Positions 1-10,846 of a DNA stretch of 64,000 bases are shown one piece after another. A program made the translations under genes and the position numbers. The stretch is taken from NCBI GenBank assembly GCA_013399305.1, contig VXAI01000305.1:523742-587741 (forward strand), in the 5' to 3' direction. Within the stretch, counting starts at the first letter, position 1; each line of letters opens with the position of its first letter. This stretch comes from Rostratula benghalensis. Its lineage: Eukaryota; Chordata; Aves; Charadriiformes; Rostratulidae. The notes under the pieces were generated by a model. That model did not search any database. It worked only from the letters and a program-made list of their open reading frames with translations, and was not told where the DNA came from.

Positions 1-1165
1 GAGCCATCATCAAGGGTTTTGTCCCAAAAGCCAAGTTTCTCTTGGATTTCAGTGAATCTGCCCAATGAACAACCCCCCAGAGATCATCAGAACGGGTGAC
101 AGAGGAACACAGGGGCACTATCCCCTGGCATTCAGGGTGAAGTTATTCCTCAGCCTCCACCCTGGGGTGTTTTAGCTATCACCTTGAGGACCACTCAGAG
201 CAGGTTTGGGCACAAAGTTATTCTTCTTTCTCCCTCAATCCCCCCTGAACAATAATGGCAACGTGGTTATCTGGCTACCAGCACCCACCTTGCCCCATAA
301 AACAAGAAGCAACACAGCATGAGATTGATTTGCAGAGAGAACAAAGCAACCAAAAAGAGTAGGAACTGCTGAATTCACACTTAATTTAGGTGGTGGAAAA
401 AACGAGCAGAGCTGATACCAAAAGAATTCAACAATAAGCTTTGAAACTACTGTGCTGGAAGAAGATCTGCTGCCCTTTGAGGCGTCCTGGAATGTAGGAC
501 AAGAGAGGATAATTTTCGCAGCATCTTCGCTGTGTCCTTGGCTTGCCCTACGGAAAAGAAGGGCATGATTAAAAATCAAAAAAACCTCCACCGAGCTCAG
601 AAGCTCCCAATCTAAAAAGCTGGACTCCTTTTTGCACTTAGGGATGTCCAAAAAAACTTCAGGTTTCATTTTAGAGTAGAGATTTTTTGGGTCATTTTGC
701 ATTTCTGTGCCCTCACCCAACAGTATGTGCACTGCCTCTGCCGGGAATTTGTCAGGGAAATTGTTACCTGCTCTCCACAAATTTTTGGCACATTTTGCAC
801 AACTGCTCAGCAGCAGACACATTCCATACCCAGAGGAAAAAATAACTAAACAAAGGCATTGGCAGCAAAGATGTACCCATGGAGCCTCTCTACCTGTGGG
901 AACAAAAAAAACACTTCCTCCCTTCTCAAGAAAAACGGCGCTTCCATTTCCCCTTGCAAAAAGGAAATCAGAATTCGGGGACTATTTCACACAAAGCCAT
1001 TCCACTGGGAGACAACAAATGGCACTGGTTAGAGAAGGTGTCACTCAGAGCAGTCCCACAGGCTGGTCTGGCCACCTGAGGTTGGTTTTTGTTGAAAATA
1101 CAGTCACATTCAAATAACTTCTTTGGGTTTTCCCCCAAATAATAACAAAGCCAAGCGACAACACG
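1..1165. other. 3' flank of BCKDHB, no recognised gene
   Basis: No CR1 tail or known protein motif was recognised. The minus strand holds a 195-codon open frame (235-822), the longest in the window, with no family I recognise. In human the region beyond BCKDHB is gene-poor, which fits an intergenic reading. Confidence 0.5.
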
Positions 1166-1507
1166 TGCATAATACGTTTTATTGAATAAAACCCTGCTTC
1201 TAATATTTACACGGTGAAGTTCAGAGATGTAACCTAGTGAAGCATGGCCATGTGTAACATTCAAACAACATCTGCGATATCTTTTAATTACGTCTGAAAC
1301 TACTGCCTGTAGACATCACCTGCCCATCGCTGATTTCCCAATTAAGGAAGATTTGAACTTGCTGAAGGATAGACCAAGACGAATATTTAAGGGTAGCTGA
1401 GTTCAGAGCAAACGGTCTGCTACCTGAAATCCAAACCCAAAGCATCCCAGTAAAGTGTCAAGAGTTTTGAAGGAGGCTTCCGCGGTTCCCTGGTGTTCCT
1501 CCCGTCC
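1166..1507 (-). other. BCKDHB: Candidate non-coding terminal exon (3' UTR) of BCKDHB
   Basis: On the minus strand a strong acceptor, TTTGTCATCTTCTTCTGCAG (AG at 1508-1509), leads into about 340 bases free of recognised repeats. These end with AATAAA (1178-1183), a CA cleavage candidate about 12 bases later (near 1166) and a GU-rich stretch, CGTGTTGTCGC. Acceptor, signal and downstream element are in the correct order and spacing for a last exon. The donor just after the BCKDHB stop is the obvious partner, giving a 3' UTR intron of about 4.5 kb. It contains no long open frame that continues BCKDHB. It could instead be the end of a continuous long 3' UTR, or of an unrelated minus-strand transcript. 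Confidence 0.4.
1178..1183 (-). terminator. Poly(A) signal AATAAA, possible BCKDHB 3' end
   Basis: AATAAA on the minus strand is followed by a CA dinucleotide about 12 bases on and a GU-rich downstream element. It forms one half of a perfect inverted repeat, GTTTTATT-g-AATAAAAC, at 1176-1192, so the plus strand also carries AATAAA at 1185-1190. The minus-strand context is the better poly(A) site. Assignment to BCKDHB is inferred from strand and from the absence of another gene. Confidence 0.45.
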
Positions 1508-1794
1508 CTGCAGAAGAAGATGACAAAGTAACTTAGAGATCTTCAGGCTGAAAGTGATACTCCCAACTCAGACACACAGCACCCTCCGTGATGTGTTTAA
1601 GTTTTTAAATGTATAATGCCATCTTAACCTCAGGGTGTGTGAAAACCACAACAAAACACTTATTGTGTATCATATACTACACTAAAATGCTGAAAAGGTA
1701 GACAGGCAGAAGGTAGAGATGCTGCCAACTGATACCCAGTGTCAAGACAACACTAATTATCACCATTTATGCAAAAAATAAAAAAAATTATGAT

Positions 1795-2280
1795 GGAGTG
1801 TCTTCCGTCCCACTCTTACATATCAGCAGCAGGGACACCCCCAACCAGACCAGGTTGCCCAGGGCCTCGTTGAACCTCCCCTTGAAGATCTCCAGAGAAG
1901 GGGCCTCAACCACCTCCCTGGGCAACCTGTTCTCTTGTTCCACCCTCAGAGTAAAGAACCTATTCCTAACATCCAACCTAAATCTGCTCTTCTCCAGCTT
2001 TAAGCCTCTGTCCCTCGCCCTGTCACTGCAGGCCTTTGTAAACAGGCCCTCCCCAGCCTTCTTGTAGCCCCCTTCAAGTACTGGAAGGCTGCTATGAGGT
2101 CTCCCCAGAGCCTCCTCCAGGCTGAAGAACCCCAGCTCCCTCAGCCTGTCCTCATAACAAAGGTGTTCCAAATCCCTGATCATTTTTATGATCTCTCCCT
2201 CTGGACCCGCTCCATCAGGTCCATGTCCTTCTTATATTGAGGGCTCCAGACCTGCACACAGTACTCCAAATGTTGTAGAA
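1795..2280 (-). mobile_element. CR1 fragment, ORF2 C-terminus still open
   Basis: The minus-strand translation from 2183 runs about 130 codons without a stop. It shows the CR1 ORF2 end: YEDRLREL, FSLEEA, ACSDRARDRG, RFRLDVRNRFFTLRV, LPREVVEAPSLEIFKGRF and NLVW. It lies inside the candidate 3' UTR intron in the sense direction of BCKDHB. The usual 8-bp repeat tail is not evident, so the 3' end is eroded or belongs to a subfamily with a different tail. Confidence 0.92.
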
Positions 2281-2888
2281 AAAGCCACAAAAGGTTAACA
2301 GGAAAGCACTTGGATATTTGCCATTTTTACACTACAGCAACCCCTCCATTTATTTTTTATATTATATAAAATTGGGGGATGTTTTCTTCTGTTTCTTCCT
2401 GTCTCCCACTCCCCTCCAAAGGAAGAGCTAGGCACTGTTCCATCTCTCCAGGAAATGTATATCCCTCCTAATCTTGCTGCTTCTTTTCTCTTCATCTACT
2501 TCAAATTACAAAGAGCTGGAAGATCTGGAACACAGCTTCCTACCTGGAAGCTATTTCTCTTAGAGCTAACATCGCTATAAATTTTAATAACTAAAAAGCT
2601 GCTGAAAGACACAGCTTTTGGTCTCGCCTGTCTCGCTTATGAGGTATAGAGTATGCATGGTCAAGGGCTGTCTTTGAGCAGGAAAACCATCTGTACCATC
2701 AAACTTCTAGATAAAGTAACTATGTACATGTGAGACACTGTCAACAGGAATAAAACCACATTTAAGAGAATGAGGGTAAATTTAGAAATAATTGAGTGCA
2801 GCATCCAGCTCGAGACCCTGTGTTTGCCTCAGAAACAAAGCAACAAAGTAATTTGGGTGGCTTGTGAGGACCCTTTCTGGGTACAAGG

Positions 2889-3038
2889 CTGCCCCATCCC
2901 TGGAGGGGTTCAAGGCCAGGTTGGACAGGGCTTTGAGCAACCTGGTCTGGTGGGAGGTGTCCCTGCCCAGGGCAGGGGGTTGGAACTGGGTGACCTTTAA
3001 GGTCCCTTCCAAATCTAACCATTCTCTGGTTCTATGAA
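2889..3038 (+). mobile_element. CR1 3' end, about 150 bp
   Basis: It begins inside the APSLEGFKARLD block (CCCCATCCCTGGAGGGGTTC) and ends with the CR1 3' UTR and a degraded tail, ATTCTCTGGTTCTATG. It is 5'-truncated and antisense to BCKDHB. Confidence 0.93.
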
Positions 3039-4107
3039 GTTTGGAGTTAGCATCCCCATGCTTTGAGATAGATCCCATTTCCAGGCCTGAAGAGGATCTT
3101 CAAACAGTGATAGACCAGGAAACATTATCCAACTTGGTGTTATCCAATAAGAAGAGGAGGGAATTATATCCCTGCAGACTTCATGAAATGAAGTTGCAGG
3201 TATCTTGTCACTCAAACAAAGATTTTAGGCCATGGTAGAAAGGACAGTCTGATATATACCATTGATATTTTTGACAATTACCACTTGGGCTGTTTCCCCC
3301 ACAATCTGGCTGAAAGGAACAGATGAAGCAATTTCTAGTAAGTCATCAAAGAGGGGAAAAGAAGGAGGTACCCACCCATGCCACCAGGTTGTGTCTAACA
3401 GACAGGACTTGAAACACAAGACAAGCAACAACTTACTCAGCTTGGCCATTTCCATAACTCAAAAGCCAACCCTATGTCCCTCTTCACCACAGAGAACTGC
3501 CAGTTCCTCTGTTTCTCCAGCAGCAGGACAAGAAGGGCCCCAACTTTTCTAACACCCAGAAGACCACAGTTGTGCTCAGATCCGCACCATTTCCTAGAAA
3601 AGACCTCCCGGTCTCCCTCCACATGAGGTGTTTTGGAACACATTAACTGCATCAGTCCAAACTGATGGCAAGTAACGTCACTAATAAATGTTACAATGAG
3701 TAAAAAAAAAAAATAAGCCAATGTAAAGCAATCCTTCCATTTCTCGGAAACATAAGTCCACTATTTTATACAGAAGCTCTGCAAAGCAGAGAGAAGATGG
3801 AGATCTACAGTAACTGCTGCGTCAGGCACATAAGACCAATTACCTAATACAGCAGACAGAAAAATAAGGCAATATTCCCCTGAAATATACCTTACAAGAA
3901 GGCACATTAAGGTTCTTTCTTGGCAAAAAACCCTCATTCTGTAACACGAATACCTAATCACACCAACCAAATGACATGGTGTTATTTGCCACATCATCAG
4001 GATGTTTTCTTAGACAAAGCAGAAAGCAGTTTTCTATGTCTTTACACTCACTGTTTTCCTAATTTTCCTGTTTTGACAGGCCCTAATAAACCAGCTCCTA
4101 GATACGC

Positions 4108-4376
4108 TAAATCACAGAATCACAGAATGACAGGGGTTGGAGGGGACCTCTGGGGATCATTTCATGCAACCCCCTGACAGAGCAAGAGCAGGTCCAATAG
4201 GAACATCTCCAGGTGGGTTTGAATGTCTCCAGAGATGGGGATTCCACCACCTCTCTGGGCAGCCTCTGCCAGGACTCTGCCACCCTCACAGCAAAGAAGT
4301 TCCTCCTCATGTTTAGATGGAACTTCTTATGTTCCAGTTTGTGCCCATTCCCTCTTGTCCTGTCACTGAAATCCAC
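4108..4376 (-). mobile_element. CR1 fragment with tail
   Basis: The plus strand starts with the reverse-complemented tail (AATCACAGAATCACAGAATG), then GTCTCCAGAGATGGGGATTCC and AAGAAGTTCCTCCTCATG. The minus translation includes [13 protein letters not shown] and [15 protein letters not shown], marking the subfamily that encodes a longer linker before the tail. Confidence 0.93.
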
Positions 4377-5830
4377 GTTTTCAGCTGGCCAATAACCCCT
4401 CTGATATCAGTGTGTGGTGCAGCCCACAGAAGTGTTAATACAAATGCAGATGACTTTTCCAAGTTTTCATCCACATTACCTCAATGGAAAGGTTTAGTGT
4501 GGACTTCCAATGTGGACACTGGACCACGTCAAAATTCACTGCAATCTCAGAACTCACTTGTTTCTCCTCATACCTCCCTCACTTTACTCTCCTGTGGAGG
4601 AACAGGACTTAAATCAAGTCTCTGAACCACAAAATGCCCTTGGTTTGCTTCCCCTTGCTTATACATGGATGAGATTATTGGTTTCTTACGGAAAGGAACA
4701 ATCAGAGGTTACCTAGCATGGCCCAGGAACTTGCCTGAAAGAGCTAAGATATCCCATTCTCTTTAGAAAAGCTTCACTGACTGTAGTACAGACGTGCCAA
4801 ACAAAAAAGAAAATAAAGTTTTCATAAGTTTAGTTCAACTCGGATAAAAGGCAGGGAGAGCTGTATCCAAAAAAGGCAGCATTTAGCACATGCTCTGCAA
4901 ACCAGATCAGAACATTCTTCAGTTTTAAGCCTAATAAAACGCTCTGGAATGTGAGTAACGGGTGACTGGGAAGAAATATCGTAAGGGGAACTACACTATT
5001 TTTCAGAGACACTGCCTCGCTGGTAGAGTTCCCGTACAGGAGCTCCACTGTCAGCTTCTGAGGGAAAGAAATAGATTGAAATGCAAAAAAAAATCATCCT
5101 GAAAGTAAGTACGCACATAAATGAGATAAACGTTAAGATATAGACAACCTTTGAGCTATAAATGTAATTCACAGCTTAATGTAGAGGCAAAACGGACACA
5201 AGAGGGCACCCCTCATTTAGGGCCCACCTCTGTCCTCCTGGATTTGGTGTCCACAGCCATAACACCCCTTGAGCACCCATCACAGGATCTTCTTCTTCTT
5301 CCACAGGAAAATGGGATGGATGTTTTCGTCTTTTCATTTTCATTCAGATGGACAAGACCCATCAAGGTTCAACCTCAAGAGCCAGGCATCTTGATTCACT
5401 TAACTGAAGGAAGTGGAGAATACCACGTGCCGACAAATTTCCTGTTACACTTTGGTCACTAAAGACCAGAAGTTCTCCCCCAACAACACACAATATTGAG
5501 TCCCAGTTGGCCATGGCACAGTCTAAAGCTACTTGGGTGTTATATTACAGTGAAACAAAGACAAATAAAGTCTATGATTAATAAACACCTAATAGAAATA
5601 GAGAGTACTTCACAGACTTGGTGCCTGAAGGGCAAACAGAAATCTTCAAGTATGACCAAATTAAATAAAGTTTCTTTGTAGAATACATATGAAGAGTGAA
5701 AAATTAGAAAATTTAACACTACGGTTTGCCTACGAAACAGTTGTAAGTCTTCCATCACAGATGAAAACATATTCTGTGCATTACTCTTCCTTTCACTTCA
5801 CGTTCTTTTCACTTCTCAGGGCACAAGACA

Positions 5831-5836
5831 TTTAAT
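5831..5836 (-). terminator. Proximal ATTAAA poly(A) signal candidate
   Basis: ATTAAA lies on the minus strand about 213 bases past the BCKDHB stop and is followed by TGTCTTGTGCCC, a modestly U/G-rich stretch. It would end a short unspliced 3' UTR. ATTAAA is the commonest variant signal but frequent by chance in AT-rich DNA. Confidence 0.25.
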
Positions 5837-5950
5837 TTTCAGATTGATTAAACCAGGTAATTAATTTTAAACACTGACTTCAACGGCACTACTTAAAAAG
5901 ATTCAGCCGCCTTTAGGACTGAAGGCGTAGTGCCGTAAGAGGCCATTCCT

Positions 5951-5966
5951 GTTATAAATAAATAAC
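5951..5966 (-). promoter_or_regulatory. AU-rich element in the unspliced BCKDHB 3' UTR
   Basis: On the minus strand the sequence GTTATTTATTTATAAC contains overlapping ATTTA pentamers and the UUAUUUAUU-type nonamer of class II AU-rich elements. It lies 83-98 bases after the stop codon. If exon 10 is transcribed without 3' UTR splicing the element would be in the mRNA; if the donor at 6043-6044 is used it would be removed. The functional role is inferred only. Confidence 0.35.
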
Positions 5967-6038
5967 TAAAAAAGAGTGTTACTTCAGCCCCAAACCTTGC
6001 AATCCCTCTGTCAGAATCCTTACATATAAAACATTATT

Positions 6039-6048
6039 TCTCACCTGC
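6039..6048 (-). promoter_or_regulatory. Candidate 3' UTR splice donor directly after the BCKDHB stop
   Basis: On the minus strand the four bases after the TGA stop are GCAG, followed by GTGAGA, so the exon could end at 6045 with a near-consensus CAG|GTGAGA donor. The junction would lie within 50 bases of the stop, so such splicing would not be expected to trigger nonsense-mediated decay. I recall that human BCKDHB transcript variants differ in their 3' UTR, which fits, but I cannot verify that here. The alternative is a chance donor with the 3' UTR simply running on. Confidence 0.45.
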
Positions 6049-6189
<141 letters not shown>

Positions 6190-7015
6190 CTATCAACACA
6201 AATAGAGAACAAATGTTAGCAAGGCCACTTTTTTTTTTTCAGGAGTCTTGCATCACAAATTGAGGTGGGATGAATTGACAGTCCTGGAAACTCAAAAGGC
6301 TCTATTTATATCACAGCAGGAGGAGTCCAGACCAGAAGAGTCCTTCCTTTCGCCCAAAGGTCTATATTAAAATAACAACTTGAATTAATGTTATTTTCAT
6401 ATTCTACATGTGTGCTGCGTTAAATCACAGACAGGTTATATTTAGTACACCCAGACAGGGGCTGCCAAGAAACAAATATTTCAGGAACAAAGGAGTAAGA
6501 GTTTCTTCCCTGTACCACTTTTAAACATACAGAAAAATGACATAATCTAAGAGTGTGTCTTACTTGCTGGATACAGGACCATCACCATTCAACCTTCTTT
6601 GACCCCTTAGATTATTAAGAGGCTGCAGGAGAAACATTAGGGAGATGCAAATTACAAATCTGGACTCAAGTGGATTTGCATCTCTCCAGCCCTTGAGGCA
6701 AAAACCCCCACAATCCGTGTGCCATTGGGAGATGGGGTTTAGCAATGACTGTGAGACTTTCACTACTCAACCTAGTAGGGCACAAAATATTACAAATGCA
6801 CCACATTAACCTTAAGGTAACCTGTGGAAATATGTGCAATGTTACCACCTCTAATAAGCAACTAAAGAGCAGGGTTTCAATCCTCCTGCTCTCAAGTACC
6901 AGAATGACAGCATGAACCATGAAAATCTCCAAGGAGAAGATGGGGAAATAACTTTGCCAGATCAAACTGATGCTGGTGCTAATTATCAGCTCCTTTTCTC
7001 CCCACATCTTTATAT

Positions 7016-7427
7016 AGCATCCTAGAATTGTATAGATTAGAAGGCACCTTTCAGATCATCTAGTTCAACCACCAACCTAACTCTGATAAAAACCATCACT
7101 AAACCATGTCACTCAGCACTGTGTCAACACAGATTTTAAATCCCTCCAGGGATGGTGCCTCAACCACTTCCCTGGGCAGCCCATTCCAATGTCTAATAAG
7201 ACTTTGAGGGTAAGTTTTTTTCCTGATACCCAGTCTGAACCTCCCCTGGGACCAACTTAAGGCCATTTCCTCTTGTCCCATTGCCTGTGACTTGGGAGAA
7301 GGCGACCTCCCTGGCTACCCCCTCCTTTCAGGGAGTTGTAGAGAGCCAGAAGGTCTCCCCTCGGTCTCCTTTTCTCCAGGCTGAACACCCCCAGCTGCCT
7401 CAGCCTCTCCTCATCAGACTTCTATAT
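7016..7427 (-). mobile_element. CR1 fragment, about 410 bp
   Basis: The minus-strand reading shows the block with FRLGIRKKTYPQ and LPREVVEAPSLEGFK, followed by a 3' region reading CCAACCTAACTCTGATAAAA on the plus strand. It ends near the region encoding the RLRQL-type motif, so it is 5'-truncated. Sense relative to BCKDHB. Confidence 0.92.
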
Positions 7428-10400
7428 CCCCATATGGGTTTGCTTTCCAGATGAAGAGACAAAGACACATCTCCTCCTGGCATCTTTTTATGGATTGCAG
7501 AAACTGGGACCTCCTGGCCAACTTCCCCTGCACTTGGCTCAGCAAAAAGGAAGGTGAGGGATTATCTCCCAGTCCTTTTCCATCAGGAAAACGGTCACAG
7601 AGCTTACTTAACACTTTTCTGCAGCAATGTGCTAAGTATTTTCTCAGACTGATGAACTGTTTTGGATGCACGCTGCCTTCCATGGCAGCCCAACTCTAAT
7701 TTAGTGTGCTTTCTACACATCACGATATTTGGCAGCGTGGAAGGTCCTTGTAACACACTGAGATTACAACCTATTGCTCCAGCTACCACTTCGGTGTGTT
7801 GCAAAGAGGCCTATTTGTGGAAAATAGATGGAAGTAAAAGGTCCAAGAGGTTGTGTGATTGTATACAGTGTCATTACATTTAATAGTGAGCTAATTCACC
7901 TCAAAAGCTGTGGAGTCTGAATAAATCTGAGGTAAAAATATATGCAAACAATATACAGATTATTTTAAAATTCAACTGAAGTAAAATATTATTGTTATGT
8001 TAAAAAAAAGCTCATAAGGGAACAGTTATAATTAGTTCAATATATCCCAATTGTTACAATTTAACAAAAAAAAAAGAGAGAGAGAAAACATTAAAACATT
8101 ATTTTTCCTGCTTCCCAACTGCAAAAGTCAAATTCTGGCCTCGGTTATTCAACACAACCTTTGCCAATTACCTTCATTTGCCCAAATTTCACTCAAAGCC
8201 TCCTGGAAAATACATTACTATATTCTGTAATAGTTGGTCACGTTATTTCATCTCAACCTTTGATATTTAATACACACTTAGGAAGACTTTTCAAAGTAAC
8301 TTTAAAAGCACAGGTCCCACTTCTTGAAATTCATAGCAATCACTATCACAGATATTGCTTCAAAACAGTTTTATGCCTTGATTTTTAGAATAGGTGCTAA
8401 AAGCAAGGACTCATGAGATATTGCATGATCCTATTTGAAATGCACCCTCTAGTACTGAGTACCCCTCCTCTATTTCCCCAAATTCTAAAACTCTAGTATG
8501 CTAATGCAGAGGAATTTATCCAAGTTGATTTTAGCTTTAAGTGTATATTTTACTCTTACCGGAAATTCAGGTACTTTCTGCTAAATCAGGGGCCTGAGTG
8601 GAAAACTCTTACAATCATGCATGTACAAGTGAAGAATTGCAGGCATCTATAGAGATACACAATCGTACAAAAAGGATAAAATAGGGGCATTATGGAAAGA
8701 AAACATTGCTCATCCTTCTGTAATGTATAGAAAAACAGAGGAATGTGGTTGGCGGTTGAGGGGAAGTGCTTTTAGGCATCTGGCCAACGAGAAAATAGTG
8801 GAATACTCCCCAAGGTGAGAACAGTTTCCTTAAAAAAAAAAAAACAAACAAAACAATTATTTCTGTTTTATGTCCCAGGGGTCTCTCCCATGCTTTTCTC
8901 ATTTTGCAACACTACAGGAACTCAACAAAATTTAGGTCTAAAGGAAGAGCACGTGCCTAGAGCATCGCTACCCGAGAGCACTGATTTTACAACTGCCTTT
9001 TTCAGTGCAGGAATTCACTTTCTGCGGGATGACCAACAAGCCCATTTTACATGCTCACATGAACACAGAGTTTGGTTGAAATGTTAGTATTTCATTTGGT
9101 ATTAGAGCTGTTACAATAAAAAGAGGACTAAGATTCAGGCCCATTACTCAAGGCAAACTGTAGGAACATTTTTCATGCAAAACCACTTCTTTTCCTGCTG
9201 ACGGTAACTACAAAATTTAGATCCAGAAACTCACTTGGAAAGCTTTGATTTAATTGTGGTTTCGGACAATTAGAACTCTGAACTTTGCCCTCTCATTTAT
9301 AGGTTATAAAATTTTAAAAGACACACACACATATGCGAAAAACTTTTCAGAGAGAAACCTCTTATCACATCAGAGCTTCACTTTCTGTGAATAATGGCAC
9401 TCTGATTTATTAATGATGTTGTCATAAATTAACGTGTGGGGCTCAAGCAGTTAAGAAAATTCATTCCATATCACTTTCTTCGGTTTATAATCTGTTACTC
9501 CCCCATATGGACTTTCAAAGGTGAATTATCTACTCTTGGAACAATGAGATGAGTCCTGCTCATATAATAATGAGCACGATGATCTCCTTTATGACAAAAT
9601 GTGCTTTTTAAGACCAGCTCTTTAAGCTTAGATAAAGATTTTTTCAAAGAGGCGGCAGTCGATCAAATGCCATTTTAAAAAGGGCAGATTTCACACAGCA
9701 AAGCTGACGCTAAATACAGATAAATGTCCCTTTTTTGTTGTTTGTTTCTGCTTTGAAAAAAGTGTTTAATCTGAACAGCTCACTTTCAGCAACGGAAAAA
9801 TCAAGCGTCTGCAGTTTTCATGTCTCACAACTGTAGTACTGGACTTTCCTTGACAGAGGCAAGTACCAAATGCTACAAATTTTAAATATCAATTGTTTTG
9901 ACAACATATGTATATTACATTCTTAAGAACTGACATTCCTATGAGCTACATAAGTACTATATACCCATGAAATATTTTCAATTTGAGATATACATATATA
10001 TGGGGGATTTTTTTTAGAGTGAACATTCTTTTCCAACAGCTTAGCCATTTTCATCTTAAAATACTTTTATAAATCTCTTCCTGATGGTTACAGTAGTGAT
10101 ACAATTTTTCCTTGGAGAACTCTGCATTTAAATGCTGTAAATATTTCACTTCTATCAAAGAGTTTTCTCCTTTTTGAGATCACTTTAAAACAACCCTTTT
10201 ATATAATGTAGCACAGCTTGTAACAATTCATTTTATTTGTTACCAGTTCTCTGAATTTACGTAATTAATATCTTGTCAAATACAGAGAAATAGTTCACCG
10301 CTAAAATTATTTATCTTATGATTGCCAAACAGATAATATTTTTACTTATAAAATACATCAGCAATTAAAAAATAAAGGAGCACTTCGGGAGAAATAAGTC

Positions 10401-10780
10401 TGTATTGTGTAAATTCATTACCATTAAAAAGCAATTAATGGTAAATACCGTCTCTACAAAACTAAATCACAGTAAACAATATTTATAGATGAAGTCATAT
10501 TTACTATATAAAGTATTGTAACAAAATGAAAAAAAATAGTATTTCTCAATAATTCACTATCCCTCTTAAATCCATCGTGTTAAAGTAAGAATTTACTTCA
10601 GCTATTTTCAATCATGAGCATTGAATCCAGATATATACAATATAATGCAACATTTTAAGAGTAATACTTAATCCTGTTTTAATACTTAACTACATTAAAT
10701 ACTTAAACCTATGCGGTATCCATGAGTTACTGCATGTATGAGATATTGCATTATGTTACTCAAAAAAGAAGTTTGATATA
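7428..10780. other. Intron 9 stretch without recognised features
   Basis: About 3.3 kb of AT-rich sequence with a short (AG)n near 8075-8087 and A12 at 8830. I see no exon or CR1 copy. Confidence 0.6.
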
Positions 10781-10846
10781 TGTAATTGGAACTGGATGAT
10801 CTTGAAGGTCCTTTCCAACTCAGACCATTCTGATGCTATGATTCTA
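10781..10846 (+). mobile_element. CR1 3'-terminal scrap, about 65 bp
   Basis: Only the last part of the 3' UTR (TTGGAACTGGATGATCTTGA, then AAGGTCCTTTCCAACTC) and the tail ATTCTGATGCTATGATTCTA survive. An extreme 5' truncation. Confidence 0.88.

Larger units (their letters stand above)
4377..6038. other. Repeat-poor stretch before exon 10
   Basis: AT-rich sequence with only short open frames; holds the AU-rich element and ATTAAA noted separately. A region near 5151-5462 is open for 103 codons on the plus strand but shows no recognisable protein. Confidence 0.5.
1508..6044 (-). other. Candidate 3' UTR intron (or long unspliced 3' UTR) of BCKDHB
   Basis: Bounded by the GTGAGA donor after the stop and the CTTCTTCTGCAG acceptor, this 4.5-kb stretch holds three CR1 fragments (1795-2280, 2889-3038, 4108-4376) and otherwise AT-rich sequence with only short open frames. 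Apart from the repeats and the AU-rich element I see nothing with a clear function. Confidence 0.4.

Noticed and set aside
1788..2183. 131-codon minus-strand frame as a host gene
   Set aside because: It is the C-terminus of CR1 ORF2, as are most other frames with RLREL, LPREVV or WWEVSLP motifs.
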